Counted from the first letter of the stretch, positions 10,368-19,620 are shown. The stretch is DNA of 64,000 nt from Serratia marcescens (GCA_015548865.1 JADMXW010000026.1:1-64000), one strand, 5' to 3'. The notes: generated by a model from the sequence alone, not told the origin. Made by a program: numbers and translations.

Positions 10368-11200
10368 TGCGTGTTCGCTGTCTCTATCTTCTGTCGATGC
10401 TGTGCCTGCTCATTACCGGGCAGGCCAATGCTGATGTCGTCGCTCAGCGAATAATCAGTCTGGCTCCCCATGCTACAGAGATGGCCTTTGCTGCTGGTAT
10501 GGGTGACCAGCTCATTGCCGTTAGCGCATGGTCAAACTACCCACCCGAGGCGCAACAGCGTGAGCAGGTTGCCTCTTGGCAGGGTATCAATCTGGAACGA
10601 GTGCTAGCGCTGAAACCAGACTTGATCCTAGCCTGGCGTGAAGGAAACTCGCAGCGGCCGCTTGAACAGTTGTCCGCGTTTGGTATTCCGGTAGTGTATC
10701 TGGATCCCATGTCGCTGGATGCCATTCCCTCCATGCTGGAACAGCTTGGTCAATACAGTGCACACCCTGATGTGGCACGGCAGAATGCACAAACGCTACG
10801 CCAACAGTTAGCCGATTTGAAAACGCACTATGCCCAAACATCAAAACATCAGGTTTTCCTGCAATTTGGCACGCATCCGCTGTTCACTTCAGGCAAACAG
10901 TCATTACAGAACCAGGTGCTTGCCCTGTGTGGCGGGATCAACATTTTTGACGATAGCAAGGTACCTTGGCCTCAGGTCAGCCGTGAGCAGGTACTGCGAC
11001 GCAAACCACAGGTTATCATCACCACGGGCACCGCAGCCGACGCTGCCGCCACACGTAATTTTTGGTCACCCCAGTTGTCTGTGCCGATTATTACAGTAGA
11101 GGAAGACTGGTTTAACCGTAGTGGCCCGCGCCTGCTGCTGGCAGCTCAGCATATTTGTCAACAACTTGCCGCACTGCCTTCACAGGAAACAACACATTGA
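10367..11200 (+). CDS. btuF: Vitamin B12 periplasmic binding protein BtuF
   Basis: A 277-aa periplasmic binding protein that passes cobalamin to the BtuCD importer (not in this window). The signal peptide is residues 1-22 (GQANA/DVV). Class III binding-protein features include RIISLAPHATEMAFAAG, WQGINLERVLALKPDLILAW and VPWPQVSREQVL. It is translationally coupled to mtnN, as in E. coli. Confidence 0.95.
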   Translation: MRVRCLYLLSMLCLLITGQANADVVAQRIISLAPHATEMAFAAGMGDQLIAVSAWSNYPPEAQQREQVASWQGINLERVLALKPDLILAWREGNSQRPLEQLSAFGIPVVYLDPMSLDAIPSMLEQLGQYSAHPDVARQNAQTLRQQLADLKTHYAQTSKHQVFLQFGTHPLFTSGKQSLQNQVLALCGGINIFDDSKVPWPQVSREQVLRRKPQVIITTGTAADAAATRNFWSPQLSVPIITVEEDWFNRSGPRLLLAAQHICQQLAALPSQETTH

Positions 11201-11287
11201 TGCCTGCACTCGTGCAGGCATAGCCGTACACTTTTGATCCACAGGGAAAACCGCTATTATGCCGATAGCGGTCAAAACACAACCGTA

Positions 11288-11525
11288 TATACCCTAAATA
11301 ATTCGAGTTGCAGGACAAAACGTTAACGTTTTGAATAGCGCTTGCGCTGGCCCACAGAGTGAACCTCATCCTTAGGAGCTTACTCAGGTAAGTGACTGGG
11401 GTGACAAATCTGCTGGGAGCAGATTTGAACGCTGCGTGCAGCGGCCTCGTTAGAGGTGAGGCCCAAGGATGGGCCGAATAACGAACGTAGCCAACACACC
11501 TGCAACGTGAAGTATGACGGGTATA
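11288..11525. repeat. ERIC element with extra hairpin modules
   Basis: Both ends match the ERIC repeat (TATACCCTAAATAATTCGAG at the left, AAGTATGACGGGTATA at the right) and the central AGGAGCTTACTCAGGTAAGT is present. The element is 238 bp instead of about 127. The extra sequence holds perfect hairpins at 11316-11333, 11337-11348, 11405-11427, 11430-11443, 11445-11456 and 11460-11475. Removing 11406-11482 restores the normal ERIC junction GGGTGAC/GAACG. Part of the insert recurs near 44.5 kb. Confidence 0.88.
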
Positions 11526-11605
11526 CAAACCAAATTATAACGATTTAGTAACGCGCCATTGTGCGCAGAACCGGTGACGGTTCTTTTTAACACCAGGTAG
11601 AAAAA

Positions 11606-11863
11606 GTGAAAAAAATCTGTCTGCTTAGTGCGGGCCTGCTAATGCTAGCCTGCAATTCGGCTTATGCAGCGAGCACCAGCGGGCGAATCAATGTGGGGTT
11701 AAGCGTGGTTCCAACCTGTGAGATAAAGGGAACAACGGGAACGCCAAACATTGAGTGTCCGACAGCAAAAGCGCTCATGCCAAAAATTACCCAAACGCCG
11801 CTAAGCGCAAATGCTCGCTCAGCCACCCATCAAGAACAGCGCCTGATCACGATTGAGTGGTGA
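11606..11863 (+). CDS. Small exported protein, spore-coat-U-like
   Basis: An 85-aa protein starting with GTG, with AGGT about 8 nt upstream. A clear signal peptide covers residues 1-21 (MLACNSAYA/ASTSG). The mature part begins SGRINVGLSVVPTCEI, which resembles the first strands of spore-coat-U/CsuAB-type secreted subunits, followed by one more cysteine (two in the mature protein). It is far shorter than those roughly 150-aa proteins, so it may be a truncated relative or a distinct small periplasmic protein. It lies between btuF and erpA, where E. coli carries yadS. Function unknown. Confidence 0.6.
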   Translation: MKKICLLSAGLLMLACNSAYAASTSGRINVGLSVVPTCEIKGTTGTPNIECPTAKALMPKITQTPLSANARSATHQEQRLITIEW

Positions 11864-11896
11864 TGGCGCAAGTTGGTTTATTCGGCCCGTTAAAAC

Positions 11897-11926
11897 AAAA
11901 AACCGCGTTGAAGAACGCGGTTTTTT
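11897..11926. terminator. Bidirectional rho-independent terminator
   Basis: A perfect 13-bp stem AAAAAACCGCGTT/AACGCGGTTTTTT with a GAAG loop and T-runs on both strands. It ends both the small exported protein gene on the left and erpA on the right. Confidence 0.92.
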
Positions 11927-11948
11927 TTCGACATCAGCGGTAGGACAA

Positions 11949-12296
11949 TCAGATACTGAAAGAAGAGCCACAGCCGCAGGTGCTTTTCGCATTCGGGTTA
12001 GTGACCACGAAGCGAGAGCCTTCCAAACCCTCGGTATAATCCACCGAGCCACCGACCAGATATTGCAGACTCATCGGATCCACCACCAGCGCCACACCCT
12101 GTTTTTCAATGGTCATGTCGCCGTCGTTAATCTTATCGTCAAACGTAAAACCATATTGGAAGCCGCTACAGCCGCCTCCAGTGATGTAAACGCGAAGTTT
12201 CAGCTCCGGGTTATCTTCATCAGCAATCAGGACTTTCACCTTTTTTGCCGCCGCATCGGTAAATTGCAGCGGCACAGCCATTACTTCATCGCTCAT
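11949..12296 (-). CDS. erpA: Iron-sulfur cluster insertion protein ErpA
   Basis: A 115-aa A-type carrier that transfers Fe-S clusters to apoproteins of respiration and isoprenoid synthesis. The three conserved cysteine ligands are seen in [11 protein letters not shown] and in the C-terminal TCGCGSSF. Length and sequence match E. coli ErpA closely. It is monocistronic, upstream of the convergent terminator at 11.9 kb. Confidence 0.97.
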   Translation of the reverse strand: MSDEVMAVPLQFTDAAAKKVKVLIADEDNPELKLRVYITGGGCSGFQYGFTFDDKINDGDMTIEKQGVALVVDPMSLQYLVGGSVDYTEGLEGSRFVVTNPNAKSTCGCGSSFSI

Positions 12297-12388
12297 TGTC
12301 GTACTCCCAGCTTGTCTTTTATTGGGCGGCGCATGCCGTTTGCCTTAGCCCAATCATACGCTCATTATCCAACAGCGGGAAACAAGGT

Positions 12389-13786
12389 TCAAGGTGTGAC
12401 CTTGTGTTCATTTTCTGTACCCTGCTCTAGCGCATTCTGCCGTTGCAGTGTCCGAGCCAAAATTGCAGAGTACAGTGGTTGTCCGCCTAAAAACTGCGCC
12501 ATTAACGTCGCGCCCAGACAGGTGATGATCATTGGCAGAATCAATTGATAGTTGTCCGTCATTTCCAGCACCAGCACAATACCCGTCAATGGTGCACGAA
12601 CCGATGCCGCAAACAAAGCACCCATTCCCGCGATGGCAAAGGTGCCGACGCCTAGTGCATAGTCAGGCAGTAGACCTTGAAATAACAGCCCATAGGCGCC
12701 TCCCAGTACTGTACCTAACGCCAGCATTGGCGCAAAGATCCCTCCGGGGGCGCCAGAACCAAAGCAGAGCAACGTCAGTAACATACGCAACAAGAATATC
12801 AGCAACAGCATGCCCACGCTGTACTGGGCTGCCGTTACGTCAGGAATGATCGCAAAGCCACCGCCAGAGACATCGCTGAATGCCAGAGAAAGCACACCAC
12901 AAAGCCCACCCGCTAGCATGCCGACCAGGATAAAGCGCGTTAAACTCTGCCCATGAAAGCGTAAAAACATCGCCTGCGTTCCCAAGACCAGACGATTAAA
13001 CACCACGCCAACGACACCAAACACAATGCCTAACAACAGGTAACACCACAATGTATTTACCGGAGCATTTGGTAATGTTCCAACGTGAATGACCGCAGCC
13101 TCACCGTTAAACAGACGAAACACCACGCTGGACATAATGACGCCAATAAACACTGCCTTAATAGAGATAAGGTTGTAGCGAAATTGCGGCCTCATCTCTT
13201 CAATAATAAACAAGATCCCCGCCAACGGGGCGTTGAACGCCGCCGACAACCCCGCCGCTGCGCCAGTAGCCAGCAGCGAATGACGCACTTCTGCACGTTT
13301 GGCGGGGAACAAATCTGCGATCATCCCACCCACATTGCCGCCGAGTTGCACCGTTGGCCCTTCTCTCCCCAGCACCATACCAGCACCAAGTGTTCCCAAA
13401 CCACCGAAGAACTTCACCGGCAAAACACGCCACCAGCGTACCGGACGAAGATCTTCCAACGCGCCTTCAATCTCTGGAATACCCGATCCCCCCGCTTCCG
13501 GTGCAAAACGACGCACCAAAAAATATCCCCCTGCGGCCATCAGTCCAGAGAAAAAAAACGCCAGCGGCCAGCGCCACTCATCTTGCACTGAATGCATCAC
13601 CGTTTCCAAACGAAGTGTTTGTAGTGCATTAACCCCTTTCTCAAATGCAACCCCAACAAGACCGACCAACGTACCAACAAGAGCGGCCAACACCAGAATT
13701 ATCACGGGCGTTTTATCACGGCGCAGGAATTGCCGAATAGCGGCCCGGCGCACCTCAATAAGGGAAATATCTCGGGAAGTCATCAT
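12389..13786 (-). CDS. clcA: H+/Cl- exchange transporter ClcA
   Basis: A 465-aa CLC antiporter that exchanges two chloride ions for one proton and supports extreme acid resistance. Selectivity motifs are [25 protein letters not shown] (gating Glu) and [10 protein letters not shown], and the inner Tyr lies in [12 protein letters not shown]. The start is set at the ATG 13786 ([14 protein letters not shown]) because upstream residues to 13834 have no family match; a second ATG follows at 13783 and neither has a strong ribosome site. Confidence 0.93.
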   Translation of the reverse strand: MMTSRDISLIEVRRAAIRQFLRRDKTPVIILVLAALVGTLVGLVGVAFEKGVNALQTLRLETVMHSVQDEWRWPLAFFFSGLMAAGGYFLVRRFAPEAGGSGIPEIEGALEDLRPVRWWRVLPVKFFGGLGTLGAGMVLGREGPTVQLGGNVGGMIADLFPAKRAEVRHSLLATGAAAGLSAAFNAPLAGILFIIEEMRPQFRYNLISIKAVFIGVIMSSVVFRLFNGEAAVIHVGTLPNAPVNTLWCYLLLGIVFGVVGVVFNRLVLGTQAMFLRFHGQSLTRFILVGMLAGGLCGVLSLAFSDVSGGGFAIIPDVTAAQYSVGMLLLIFLLRMLLTLLCFGSGAPGGIFAPMLALGTVLGGAYGLLFQGLLPDYALGVGTFAIAGMGALFAASVRAPLTGIVLVLEMTDNYQLILPMIITCLGATLMAQFLGGQPLYSAILARTLQRQNALEQGTENEHKVTP

Positions 13787-13880
13787 TGGATAACCAAAAG
13801 CATCTAACACAAAAGAGGCACAGTATACGCCCATCCATCACACAACACCTCTCACTCTATCTGACATTAACGACGCGCAT

Positions 13881-13908
13881 TTGATAACGCGACAGCGTTG
13901 TTTACAAT
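13881..13908 (+). promoter_or_regulatory. Probable sigma-70 promoter of hemL
   Basis: TTGATA (13881-13886), a 16-nt spacer and TACAAT (13903-13908) give a near-consensus promoter 36 nt before the hemL start codon. Confidence 0.5.
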
Positions 13909-13943
13909 AGGCAGAACTTCGCCCTCTTTTCAGGACCCTTTCC

Positions 13944-15224
13944 ATGAATAAATCAGAAAGTCTCTATGCTGCGGCACAGCAGCTTATTCCAGGTGGCGTC
14001 AACTCGCCAGTGCGCGCCTTCAACGGCGTTGGCGGTGTGCCTCTGTTTATCGAACGGGCTGAAGGAGCGTATCTCCACGATGCAGACGGTAACGCCTATA
14101 TCGACTATGTCGGCTCCTGGGGACCAATGGTGCTAGGCCATAACCATCCTGCCATTCGTCAGGCCGTCATCGCCGCCGCAGAGCGAGGGTTAAGCTTTGG
14201 TGCCCCGACCGAAATGGAAGTACATATGGCGCGATTAGTCACCTCGCTGGTACCGTCGATGGACATGGTACGCATGGTGAATTCGGGTACCGAAGCCACC
14301 ATGAGCGCCATTCGTTTAGCGCGCGGCTTCACCAGTCGTGACAAAATCATCAAGTTTGAAGGTTGCTATCATGGTCACGCTGACTGCCTGCTGGTCAAGG
14401 CGGGGTCAGGTGCATTGACGCTAGGCCAGCCCAACTCCCCCGGCGTACCCGCTGATTTCGCCCGCCACACCCTGACCTGCATCTACAACGATGTGGTTTC
14501 AGTCCGTCAGGCTTTTGAACAATACCCGGATGACATCGCAGCGATTATCGTTGAGCCAGTAGCAGGCAACATGAACTGCATTCCACCACTGCCAGAGTTT
14601 CTGCCGGGATTACGTGCGCTGTGCGATGAATTTGGTGCGTTACTGATCATCGATGAGGTGATGACGGGCTTTCGTGTCGCGCTGGGCGGTGCACAGGCAC
14701 ACTATGGCGTTGTTCCCGACCTGACCTGTCTGGGAAAAATTATCGGCGGAGGTATGCCTGTGGGCGCTTTTGGCGGGAGGCGGGATGTGATGCAAGCGCT
14801 GGCCCCAACCGGCCCAGTGTATCAAGCGGGGACGCTATCCGGAAACCCGATAGCCATGGCAGCAGGTTTTGCCTGCTTGACCGAAGTGGCTAAACCCGGT
14901 GTGCATGGCACGCTTACTGCACTAACGACGCAGTTGGCTCAAGGCCTGGAGGAAGCGGCCAGAACCCAGCACATTCCTTTAGTGGTTAATCACGTGGGCG
15001 GCATGTTCGGTCTGTTTTTCACCGATGCACCGAGCGTAACTTGCTATCAGGATGTGACACAGTGCGATGTAGAACGTTTTAAGCGTTTCTTCCATCTGAT
15101 GTTGGCAGAGGGTATTTACCTTGCTCCGTCAGCGTTTGAAGCCGGATTTATGTCATTGGCGCACAGCCAGCAGGATATAGAGAACACCATCGCGGCGGCA
15201 CGCCGCTGTTTTGCCCAATTGTAA
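13944..15224 (+). CDS. hemL: Glutamate-1-semialdehyde 2,1-aminomutase HemL
   Basis: A 426-aa PLP enzyme that converts glutamate-1-semialdehyde to 5-aminolevulinate, the C5-pathway precursor of haem. The PLP-binding lysine lies in [17 protein letters not shown] (about residue 265), with [17 protein letters not shown] and [11 protein letters not shown] also present. Length equals the E. coli enzyme. It is convergent with the fhu region, from which it is separated by a receptor remnant and an ERIC. Confidence 0.97.
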   Translation: MNKSESLYAAAQQLIPGGVNSPVRAFNGVGGVPLFIERAEGAYLHDADGNAYIDYVGSWGPMVLGHNHPAIRQAVIAAAERGLSFGAPTEMEVHMARLVTSLVPSMDMVRMVNSGTEATMSAIRLARGFTSRDKIIKFEGCYHGHADCLLVKAGSGALTLGQPNSPGVPADFARHTLTCIYNDVVSVRQAFEQYPDDIAAIIVEPVAGNMNCIPPLPEFLPGLRALCDEFGALLIIDEVMTGFRVALGGAQAHYGVVPDLTCLGKIIGGGMPVGAFGGRRDVMQALAPTGPVYQAGTLSGNPIAMAAGFACLTEVAKPGVHGTLTALTTQLAQGLEEAARTQHIPLVVNHVGGMFGLFFTDAPSVTCYQDVTQCDVERFKRFFHLMLAEGIYLAPSAFEAGFMSLAHSQQDIENTIAAARRCFAQL

Positions 15225-15240
15225 TCCCTACGCCAAGATA

Positions 15241-15268
15241 CACTCCCCGACCGGATGGCCGGGGAGTG
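15241..15268 (+). terminator. Probable terminator hairpin after hemL
   Basis: A 9-bp GC-rich stem CACTCCCCG/CGGGGAGTG 16 nt after the hemL stop. There is no T-run on the plus side, so termination strength is uncertain. Confidence 0.5.
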
Positions 15269-15274
15269 AGCACA

Positions 15275-15420
15275 TCAGAAGTTGTCATTCACACTCATAG
15301 ACACGCTGCGCGGTGCGCCATAGGCATAGTTGTCACTGAGCGCACTGTACAGTAATTTATTGACGTTAACCTGCACCGCCAATTGTTTGTTGATCTGGTA
15401 GCGTCCAAACAAGTTAGGCA
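15275..15420 (-). pseudogene. Remnant 3' end of a TonB-dependent siderophore receptor
   Basis: The minus strand encodes about 47 residues that end an outer-membrane beta-barrel: NLFGRYQINKQLAVQVNVNK, then LLYSALSDNYAYGAPRSVSM and VNDNF before TGA. NLF, the Y-G-PR motif and a terminal Phe are typical of the last strands of FpvA/FoxA/ferrichrome-type receptors. The reading frame stops at the ERIC boundary (15423), with a TAG just inside. The rest of the barrel is missing. The gene lies where a receptor partner of fhuCDB would be expected. Confidence 0.75.
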
Positions 15421-15422
15421 AC

Positions 15423-15549
15423 TATACCCCAAATAATTCGAGTTACAGGAAAGCGGTAAGTGAAGGCATCCCAATGAGCTTACTCAGGTAAGTGATTCGG
15501 GTGACTGAACGCAGCCAACGCACCTGTAACTTGAAGTATGACGGGTATA
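15423..15549. repeat. ERIC element, full length (127 bp)
   Basis: A complete ERIC: TATACCCCAAATAATTCGAG at one end, the central GAGCTTACTCAGGTAAGTGA, and CTTGAAGTATGACGGGTATA at the other. Its 127-bp length equals the classic element. It lies exactly inside a broken TonB receptor gene. Confidence 0.93.
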
Positions 15550-15550
15550 T

Positions 15551-15610
15551 CATCGTAAATCCATTCCGCACAGCATTCGCGCCCTGATACATAGATGTGA
15601 TCGTTGAAGG
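15551..15610 (-). pseudogene. Possible plug-domain fragment of the same TonB receptor
   Basis: On the minus strand the 20 codons next to the ERIC read PSTITSMYQGANAVRNGFTM. The GANAxxNG pattern recalls the plug domain of TonB-dependent siderophore receptors. An in-frame TAA precedes it a few codons upstream. The match is short, so this is a suggestion only. Confidence 0.35.
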
Positions 15611-15640
15611 CATATGATATTAGATAGCAAGAATCAAGGT

Positions 15641-15659
15641 GATAACGATTTGCATTTAA
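15641..15659. promoter_or_regulatory. Fur-box-like sequence, possible relict
   Basis: GATAACGATTTGCATTTAA matches 12 of 19 positions of the Fur consensus. It lies upstream (minus strand) of the receptor remnant, where that gene's own promoter would have been. It may be a relict or chance similarity. Confidence 0.3.
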
Positions 15660-15675
15660 AATGCAAGTGAGCTTA

Positions 15676-15705
15676 CGTGTTGGCAAGATGTTCCTTGCCA
15701 ACACG
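15676..15705 (-). terminator. Stem-loop after fhuB
   Basis: A perfect 12-bp stem CGTGTTGGCAAG/CTTGCCAACACG with a 6-nt loop, 3 nt beyond the fhuB stop codon. It lacks a T-run, so it may be a weak terminator or an mRNA 3'-end stabiliser. Confidence 0.6.
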
Positions 15706-15708
15706 CGG

Positions 15709-17700
15709 TTAATGGACCTGTTTACGCAGCAGGTAGATAAAGTAAGGCGCACCGATAAAGGTCGCTAGCAGGCCGGCAGGAACCTGATTAGGAAACAAGA
15801 TCATACGACCCGCCCAATCGGCCAACAGCATCAATATGCCGCCAATCAATGCAGAGCAGCATAGCTGCGGGATCACACGGGAAAAGCCCATCATGCGGGC
15901 CAAATGCGGTGCCATCAGCCCGACAAAACTGAGCGGCCCTACCGTCAAGGTAGCCATCGCAGTTAATACTGATGCCAGCAGTAAAATAAGCAAACGTACC
16001 GGCGTGACGGCAACCCCCAACGCCTGAGCAGCCATGCTGCCGAGCGGCAAAATACGCAGCCAACGTTGGCACAATGGCACCATCAAGGCTAACACCAGTG
16101 CCACGCCTGCTGTTTTGATCGCCTGTGAGGATTCAACACCGTATGTCGAGCCAGAAATCCAGGTTATTACATCACCCATACGTGGATCGCCACTCGCCAG
16201 CAACAGCGTAAGCACGGTAGAAAATGCGGTACTCAGAGCAATCCCCGCTAATAACATGCGCTGCGTGGAAAACCCACCTCGACTGGCGATAGTGATCATC
16301 ACCAGCAGCGTCAACGCCGCACCTGCACTACCCGCAGGCAACTGCCAGGCGCTGGTGTCTCCTGGCATCAGGAACAACAGCAGAATAACCCCTGTCGCCG
16401 CGCCAGCGCTGATGCCCAACACTTCTGGGCTCCCCATCGGATTAGCCGTCAATTTCTGGATCAGCGTACCCGCCATAGCCAACATCATGCCCGCAGTCAG
16501 TGCCGCTAACGCGCGCGGCCAGCGCCAGGGCAACAATTGCGCCAGCTCCTCACCACTGCTCCATTGCCAGCCTTGTACGCCTTTACCCAGCATCAACGCC
16601 ACAGCCAGCCCTCCCACCAAGAGCGCAGAACCGGCCAACAGCCAGCAGCGCCAACGCGGCGCAACAGCATTGGCGTCTCCAGGGGGCGTGAGTAAGGCAG
16701 GCTGGTGTGTGGTACGTAAACGGGGTAACAGCCATAGCAGCAATGGCGCACCGATCAGTGCCGTTACCGCGCCAGTAGGCACTTCACGCCAGATGCGGGC
16801 CAGCCACAGCACGGTTTGATCGGTAACCCCCAGTAACAGCGCTCCCAATAACGGAGCCAGCCAGAGCCGTTGCCACAAACGACGAGCACCCAGCATGCGT
16901 GCCAGTAGCGGAGCAAACAGACCAATAAATCCGATGATACCAGCCACATTTACCAACTGTGCGCTAAGGAAAATGGCGACGCCAAGCGTCGTTAACCGGG
17001 CCAACACAAGCCCCAGGCCCAGATTACGCGCAACACCGTCATCCAGCCCCAATAGCATCAGAGGGCGCAACAGCAGCAACGCCAGTGCATAACAGACCAA
17101 CAGACGAGGGAACAGAAACGTGACGCGGTTCCAATCCTGCTGGTTTAGCATGCCGCTGCTCCACAGAAACACGTTTTGTAGCTGCTCATGGTTAAACAGC
17201 ACCAGCAGTTGATTGACGGCTGCACAGTAAAAACTCAGCACCAATCCAGCGAGTAGCAACGTAATCGGCGACATCTGCTTGCCCCATGAGAGGCCAAACA
17301 CAAGCACACCGATACCGAGCGCACCCGCCATCGCCATCCACTGCTGTGCAGCTTCGCCGCCCGGCAGCATCCATAATGTTGCAACCGTCACCCCAAGCTG
17401 CGCGCCGGTTGCAATGCCAAGCGTAGCCGGTTCCGCGAGTGGGTTGCGCAGCACCTGCTGAAACAGTAATCCCGCCAGTCCTAACCCTGCTCCCACCAAC
17501 AGCGAAAGCGCCAGACGCGGCAACAGGCTGAAATGGAACAGCAGCTGGCGTAAATCACCCGGTTCCGGGTTCGTCATTGCCTGCCACCATGTCGCGACAG
17601 GCAACGCGTGGCGCAGATTGATTACCACCATACACAGCAATGCTGACAGCAAACCAACAACAACCAATATCGCTCCAGTATGCTTAGGCGTTGGCGTCAT
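15709..17700 (-). CDS. fhuB: Ferric hydroxamate ABC transporter permease FhuB
   Basis: A 663-aa fused permease for iron-hydroxamate siderophores, with two FecCD-type halves of about ten helices each. The N-half contains FQQVLRNPLAEPATLGIATG and the C-half contains LTANPMGSPEVLGISAGAA. The fused arrangement is specific to FhuB and the length matches the 660-aa E. coli protein. ATG 17700 (MTPTPKHTGAIL) is chosen; a longer reading to 17808 would add 36 residues lying within fhuD. It overlaps the fhuD 3' end by 17 nt. Confidence 0.95.
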   Translation of the reverse strand: MTPTPKHTGAILVVVGLLSALLCMVVINLRHALPVATWWQAMTNPEPGDLRQLLFHFSLLPRLALSLLVGAGLGLAGLLFQQVLRNPLAEPATLGIATGAQLGVTVATLWMLPGGEAAQQWMAMAGALGIGVLVFGLSWGKQMSPITLLLAGLVLSFYCAAVNQLLVLFNHEQLQNVFLWSSGMLNQQDWNRVTFLFPRLLVCYALALLLLRPLMLLGLDDGVARNLGLGLVLARLTTLGVAIFLSAQLVNVAGIIGFIGLFAPLLARMLGARRLWQRLWLAPLLGALLLGVTDQTVLWLARIWREVPTGAVTALIGAPLLLWLLPRLRTTHQPALLTPPGDANAVAPRWRCWLLAGSALLVGGLAVALMLGKGVQGWQWSSGEELAQLLPWRWPRALAALTAGMMLAMAGTLIQKLTANPMGSPEVLGISAGAATGVILLLFLMPGDTSAWQLPAGSAGAALTLLVMITIASRGGFSTQRMLLAGIALSTAFSTVLTLLLASGDPRMGDVITWISGSTYGVESSQAIKTAGVALVLALMVPLCQRWLRILPLGSMAAQALGVAVTPVRLLILLLASVLTAMATLTVGPLSFVGLMAPHLARMMGFSRVIPQLCCSALIGGILMLLADWAGRMILFPNQVPAGLLATFIGAPYFIYLLRKQVH

Positions 17701-18598
17701 CGAAAGCCTCCAGCGCATCCTGTAATACCTGACAAAAACGCATCGCAGACAACGTACCACCATACAGCCATACTGCAGGCACGCGCTGCCAGCGCTGCTG
17801 GCGCACAAAGGGCAGTGCCTGCCATAACGGGCTGCGTTCCACCTGCGCCATCATGGCGTCATCACCGTGACCAAAACAGAGCGCATTGGCATCCTGAATT
17901 TCTGCCAAACGCTCAATGCCCACCACCACACTCCCCCAAAAGCTGGTTTCTTCACGCCAGGCATTTTCAATGCCGAGTTCATCCATTACTTCCTGAAACA
18001 GGCTGTTTTTCGCGATGATCAAGACGTGCGAACTGTCGATAAAAGAGAACAGCAAAAGCGGACGACGGGTATAGAGCTTCAACTGCGCCTTGGCATGCTG
18101 CATAAAATCCGAGAAAGTTTGCAGGTGCTTTTCTGCTGCCTCGGGGATGGCTAAGGTCTGTGCTAATTGACGCAGCGAAGCTTTTGCCATGGTCAGCGGC
18201 CGCCCAGCTTCATTGTTAAAAGTGAACCCCATGGTGGGCGCAATACGCGACATTTTTTCCACTGACGGGCCATAACCCGCAGAATAGACAATAAGCGAAG
18301 GGCACAGTTGGGCCAGCAGTTCCATATTGGGCTCAGTACGAAAGCCCACATCTACCACAGAATCAGGCAGTCGGGGTTCAGCCACCCACAACCGGTAGTT
18401 AGGAATGTCAGCCACGCCCAGAGGAATAACGCCCAGTGCCAGCAGCAGCTCAGCAGGCAACCACTCCAGTGCTACGATACGGCGAAGATCTGGCGGTGTA
18501 TTGTTTTTCGCCCAAGCAGAAAAGCAAAGAGGAGAAAGCAACAGCGCCGTGAGTACGCGACGGCGATCGTGATTAATGCAATGGGATAACAAAGACAT
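17684..18598 (-). CDS. fhuD: Periplasmic iron-hydroxamate binding protein FhuD
   Basis: A 304-aa class III binding protein that carries ferric hydroxamates to FhuBC. The N-terminus has a twin-arginine-like signal (DRRRVLTALLL ... SAWA). Matches to FhuD include RIVALEWLPAELLLALGVIP, ADIPNYRLWV, FRTEPNMELL and NSLFQEVMDELGI. ATG 18598 just follows the fhuC stop; a GTG at 18607 that overlaps fhuC is a possible alternative start. Confidence 0.94.
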   Translation of the reverse strand: MSLLSHCINHDRRRVLTALLLSPLCFSAWAKNNTPPDLRRIVALEWLPAELLLALGVIPLGVADIPNYRLWVAEPRLPDSVVDVGFRTEPNMELLAQLCPSLIVYSAGYGPSVEKMSRIAPTMGFTFNNEAGRPLTMAKASLRQLAQTLAIPEAAEKHLQTFSDFMQHAKAQLKLYTRRPLLLFSFIDSSHVLIIAKNSLFQEVMDELGIENAWREETSFWGSVVVGIERLAEIQDANALCFGHGDDAMMAQVERSPLWQALPFVRQQRWQRVPAVWLYGGTLSAMRFCQVLQDALEAFDDANA

Positions 18599-18600
18599 CT

Positions 18601-19437
18601 TTAGCACACAAAACTTACTGGCGCACCGCCGCCAGGGTGCGGCAGGATACCCATCGGAATACCGTACACGGCTTCAAGTACCTGCGGCGTCATGATCGTA
18701 TCAGGGGTACCCTGCGCAATCATTTCACCGCCACGTAACGCCACCAGATAATCGCAGTAGCGCGCCGCCATATTGATATCGTGCAGCACGGCGATCACCG
18801 TTAATCCCTGCTCACGGCTCATGCGCTGGATCAGTGCTAACACCTCAACCTGATGCGCAATGTCTAACGCTGACGTAGGTTCATCCAGCAGCAGGCAGCG
18901 GCTATCCTGTGCAACCGTCATTGCCAGCCAGGCGCGTTGACGTTCACCACCAGACAGACTGTCCACCAGACGATGCGCAAACGATTTCAGTCCCACGACA
19001 GAGATGGCATTTTCCACTTTCTCGCGATCGGTACTGCCAAAGCGCCCTAGTGCGCCGTGCCACGGATAGCGGCCAAGCGCGACCAGTTCGCGCACCGTCA
19101 TACCTTCTGCAGCGGGGAGTTGTTGAGGCAGATAAGCAACCTGTCGGGCAAAAGATTTGCTATCCCAACAGGATAAAGGTGTGTCCTTAACCGAAATCAC
19201 TCCACTACTCGGCGTTTGGTGACGCCCCAACATCTTCAACAGCGTTGATTTGCCTGAACCGTTATGGCCAATCAACCCGCACACTTTACCGATAGGAAAT
19301 GTCAGGGAAAGCGGATGCAACAGGGTGCGACCAGGTACTGAGAAACTCGCCTCTTCGAGTCGAAAGGTGGTATCCGACCCATCATCAGCACGCACCGATT
19401 CATGAGAAGAAGTGTCTGAATTTTGCATAACCGTCAT
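18601..19437 (-). CDS. fhuC: Ferric hydroxamate ABC transporter ATPase FhuC
   Basis: A 278-aa ATPase for siderophore import. Motifs are Walker A GHNGSGKST, Q-loop YLPQQLPAAEGMTV, signature SLSGGERQRAWLAM, Walker B CLLLDEPTSALD and the switch His in VLHDINMA. It is the first gene of fhuCDB here, since no intact fhuA is present, and a strong Fur box lies 74 nt upstream. Confidence 0.95.
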   Translation of the reverse strand: MTVMQNSDTSSHESVRADDGSDTTFRLEEASFSVPGRTLLHPLSLTFPIGKVCGLIGHNGSGKSTLLKMLGRHQTPSSGVISVKDTPLSCWDSKSFARQVAYLPQQLPAAEGMTVRELVALGRYPWHGALGRFGSTDREKVENAISVVGLKSFAHRLVDSLSGGERQRAWLAMTVAQDSRCLLLDEPTSALDIAHQVEVLALIQRMSREQGLTVIAVLHDINMAARYCDYLVALRGGEMIAQGTPDTIMTPQVLEAVYGIPMGILPHPGGGAPVSFVC

Positions 19438-19510
19438 GGCCCGCCGTTGCTGTCCACCCTTCGTCAGGTAGCGGAGCTTTTCACCGTAGCCTACCGACGT
19501 AAAAGAGAAC

Positions 19511-19529
19511 GATAATGATTATTATCAAG
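19511..19529. promoter_or_regulatory. Fur box upstream of fhuC
   Basis: Read on the minus strand, the 19 bases CTTGATAATAATCATTATC match 15 of 19 positions of the Fur consensus, with the right 12 perfect. The position upstream of fhuC fits iron repression of fhuCDB. Confidence 0.8.
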
Positions 19530-19579
19530 AGCGGGAATGATAGGCGTAACCAAATCCCCCTCGCAAGCAATTTATCCCC

Positions 19580-19620
19580 GAAAAACACAACGCCCCGGCA
19601 TTAATCACGTCGGGGCGTTG
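19580..19620 (-). terminator. Rho-independent terminator of mrcB
   Basis: A 10-bp stem CAACGCCCCG/CGGGGCGTTG (19588-19597 with 19611-19620), followed on the minus strand by TGTTTTT. It lies 22 nt past the mrcB stop. Confidence 0.82.

Noticed and set aside
11316-11475. Series of short hairpins considered as a CRISPR array
   Set aside because: The units differ in sequence and there are no equal spacers or cas genes; it is an ERIC variant.
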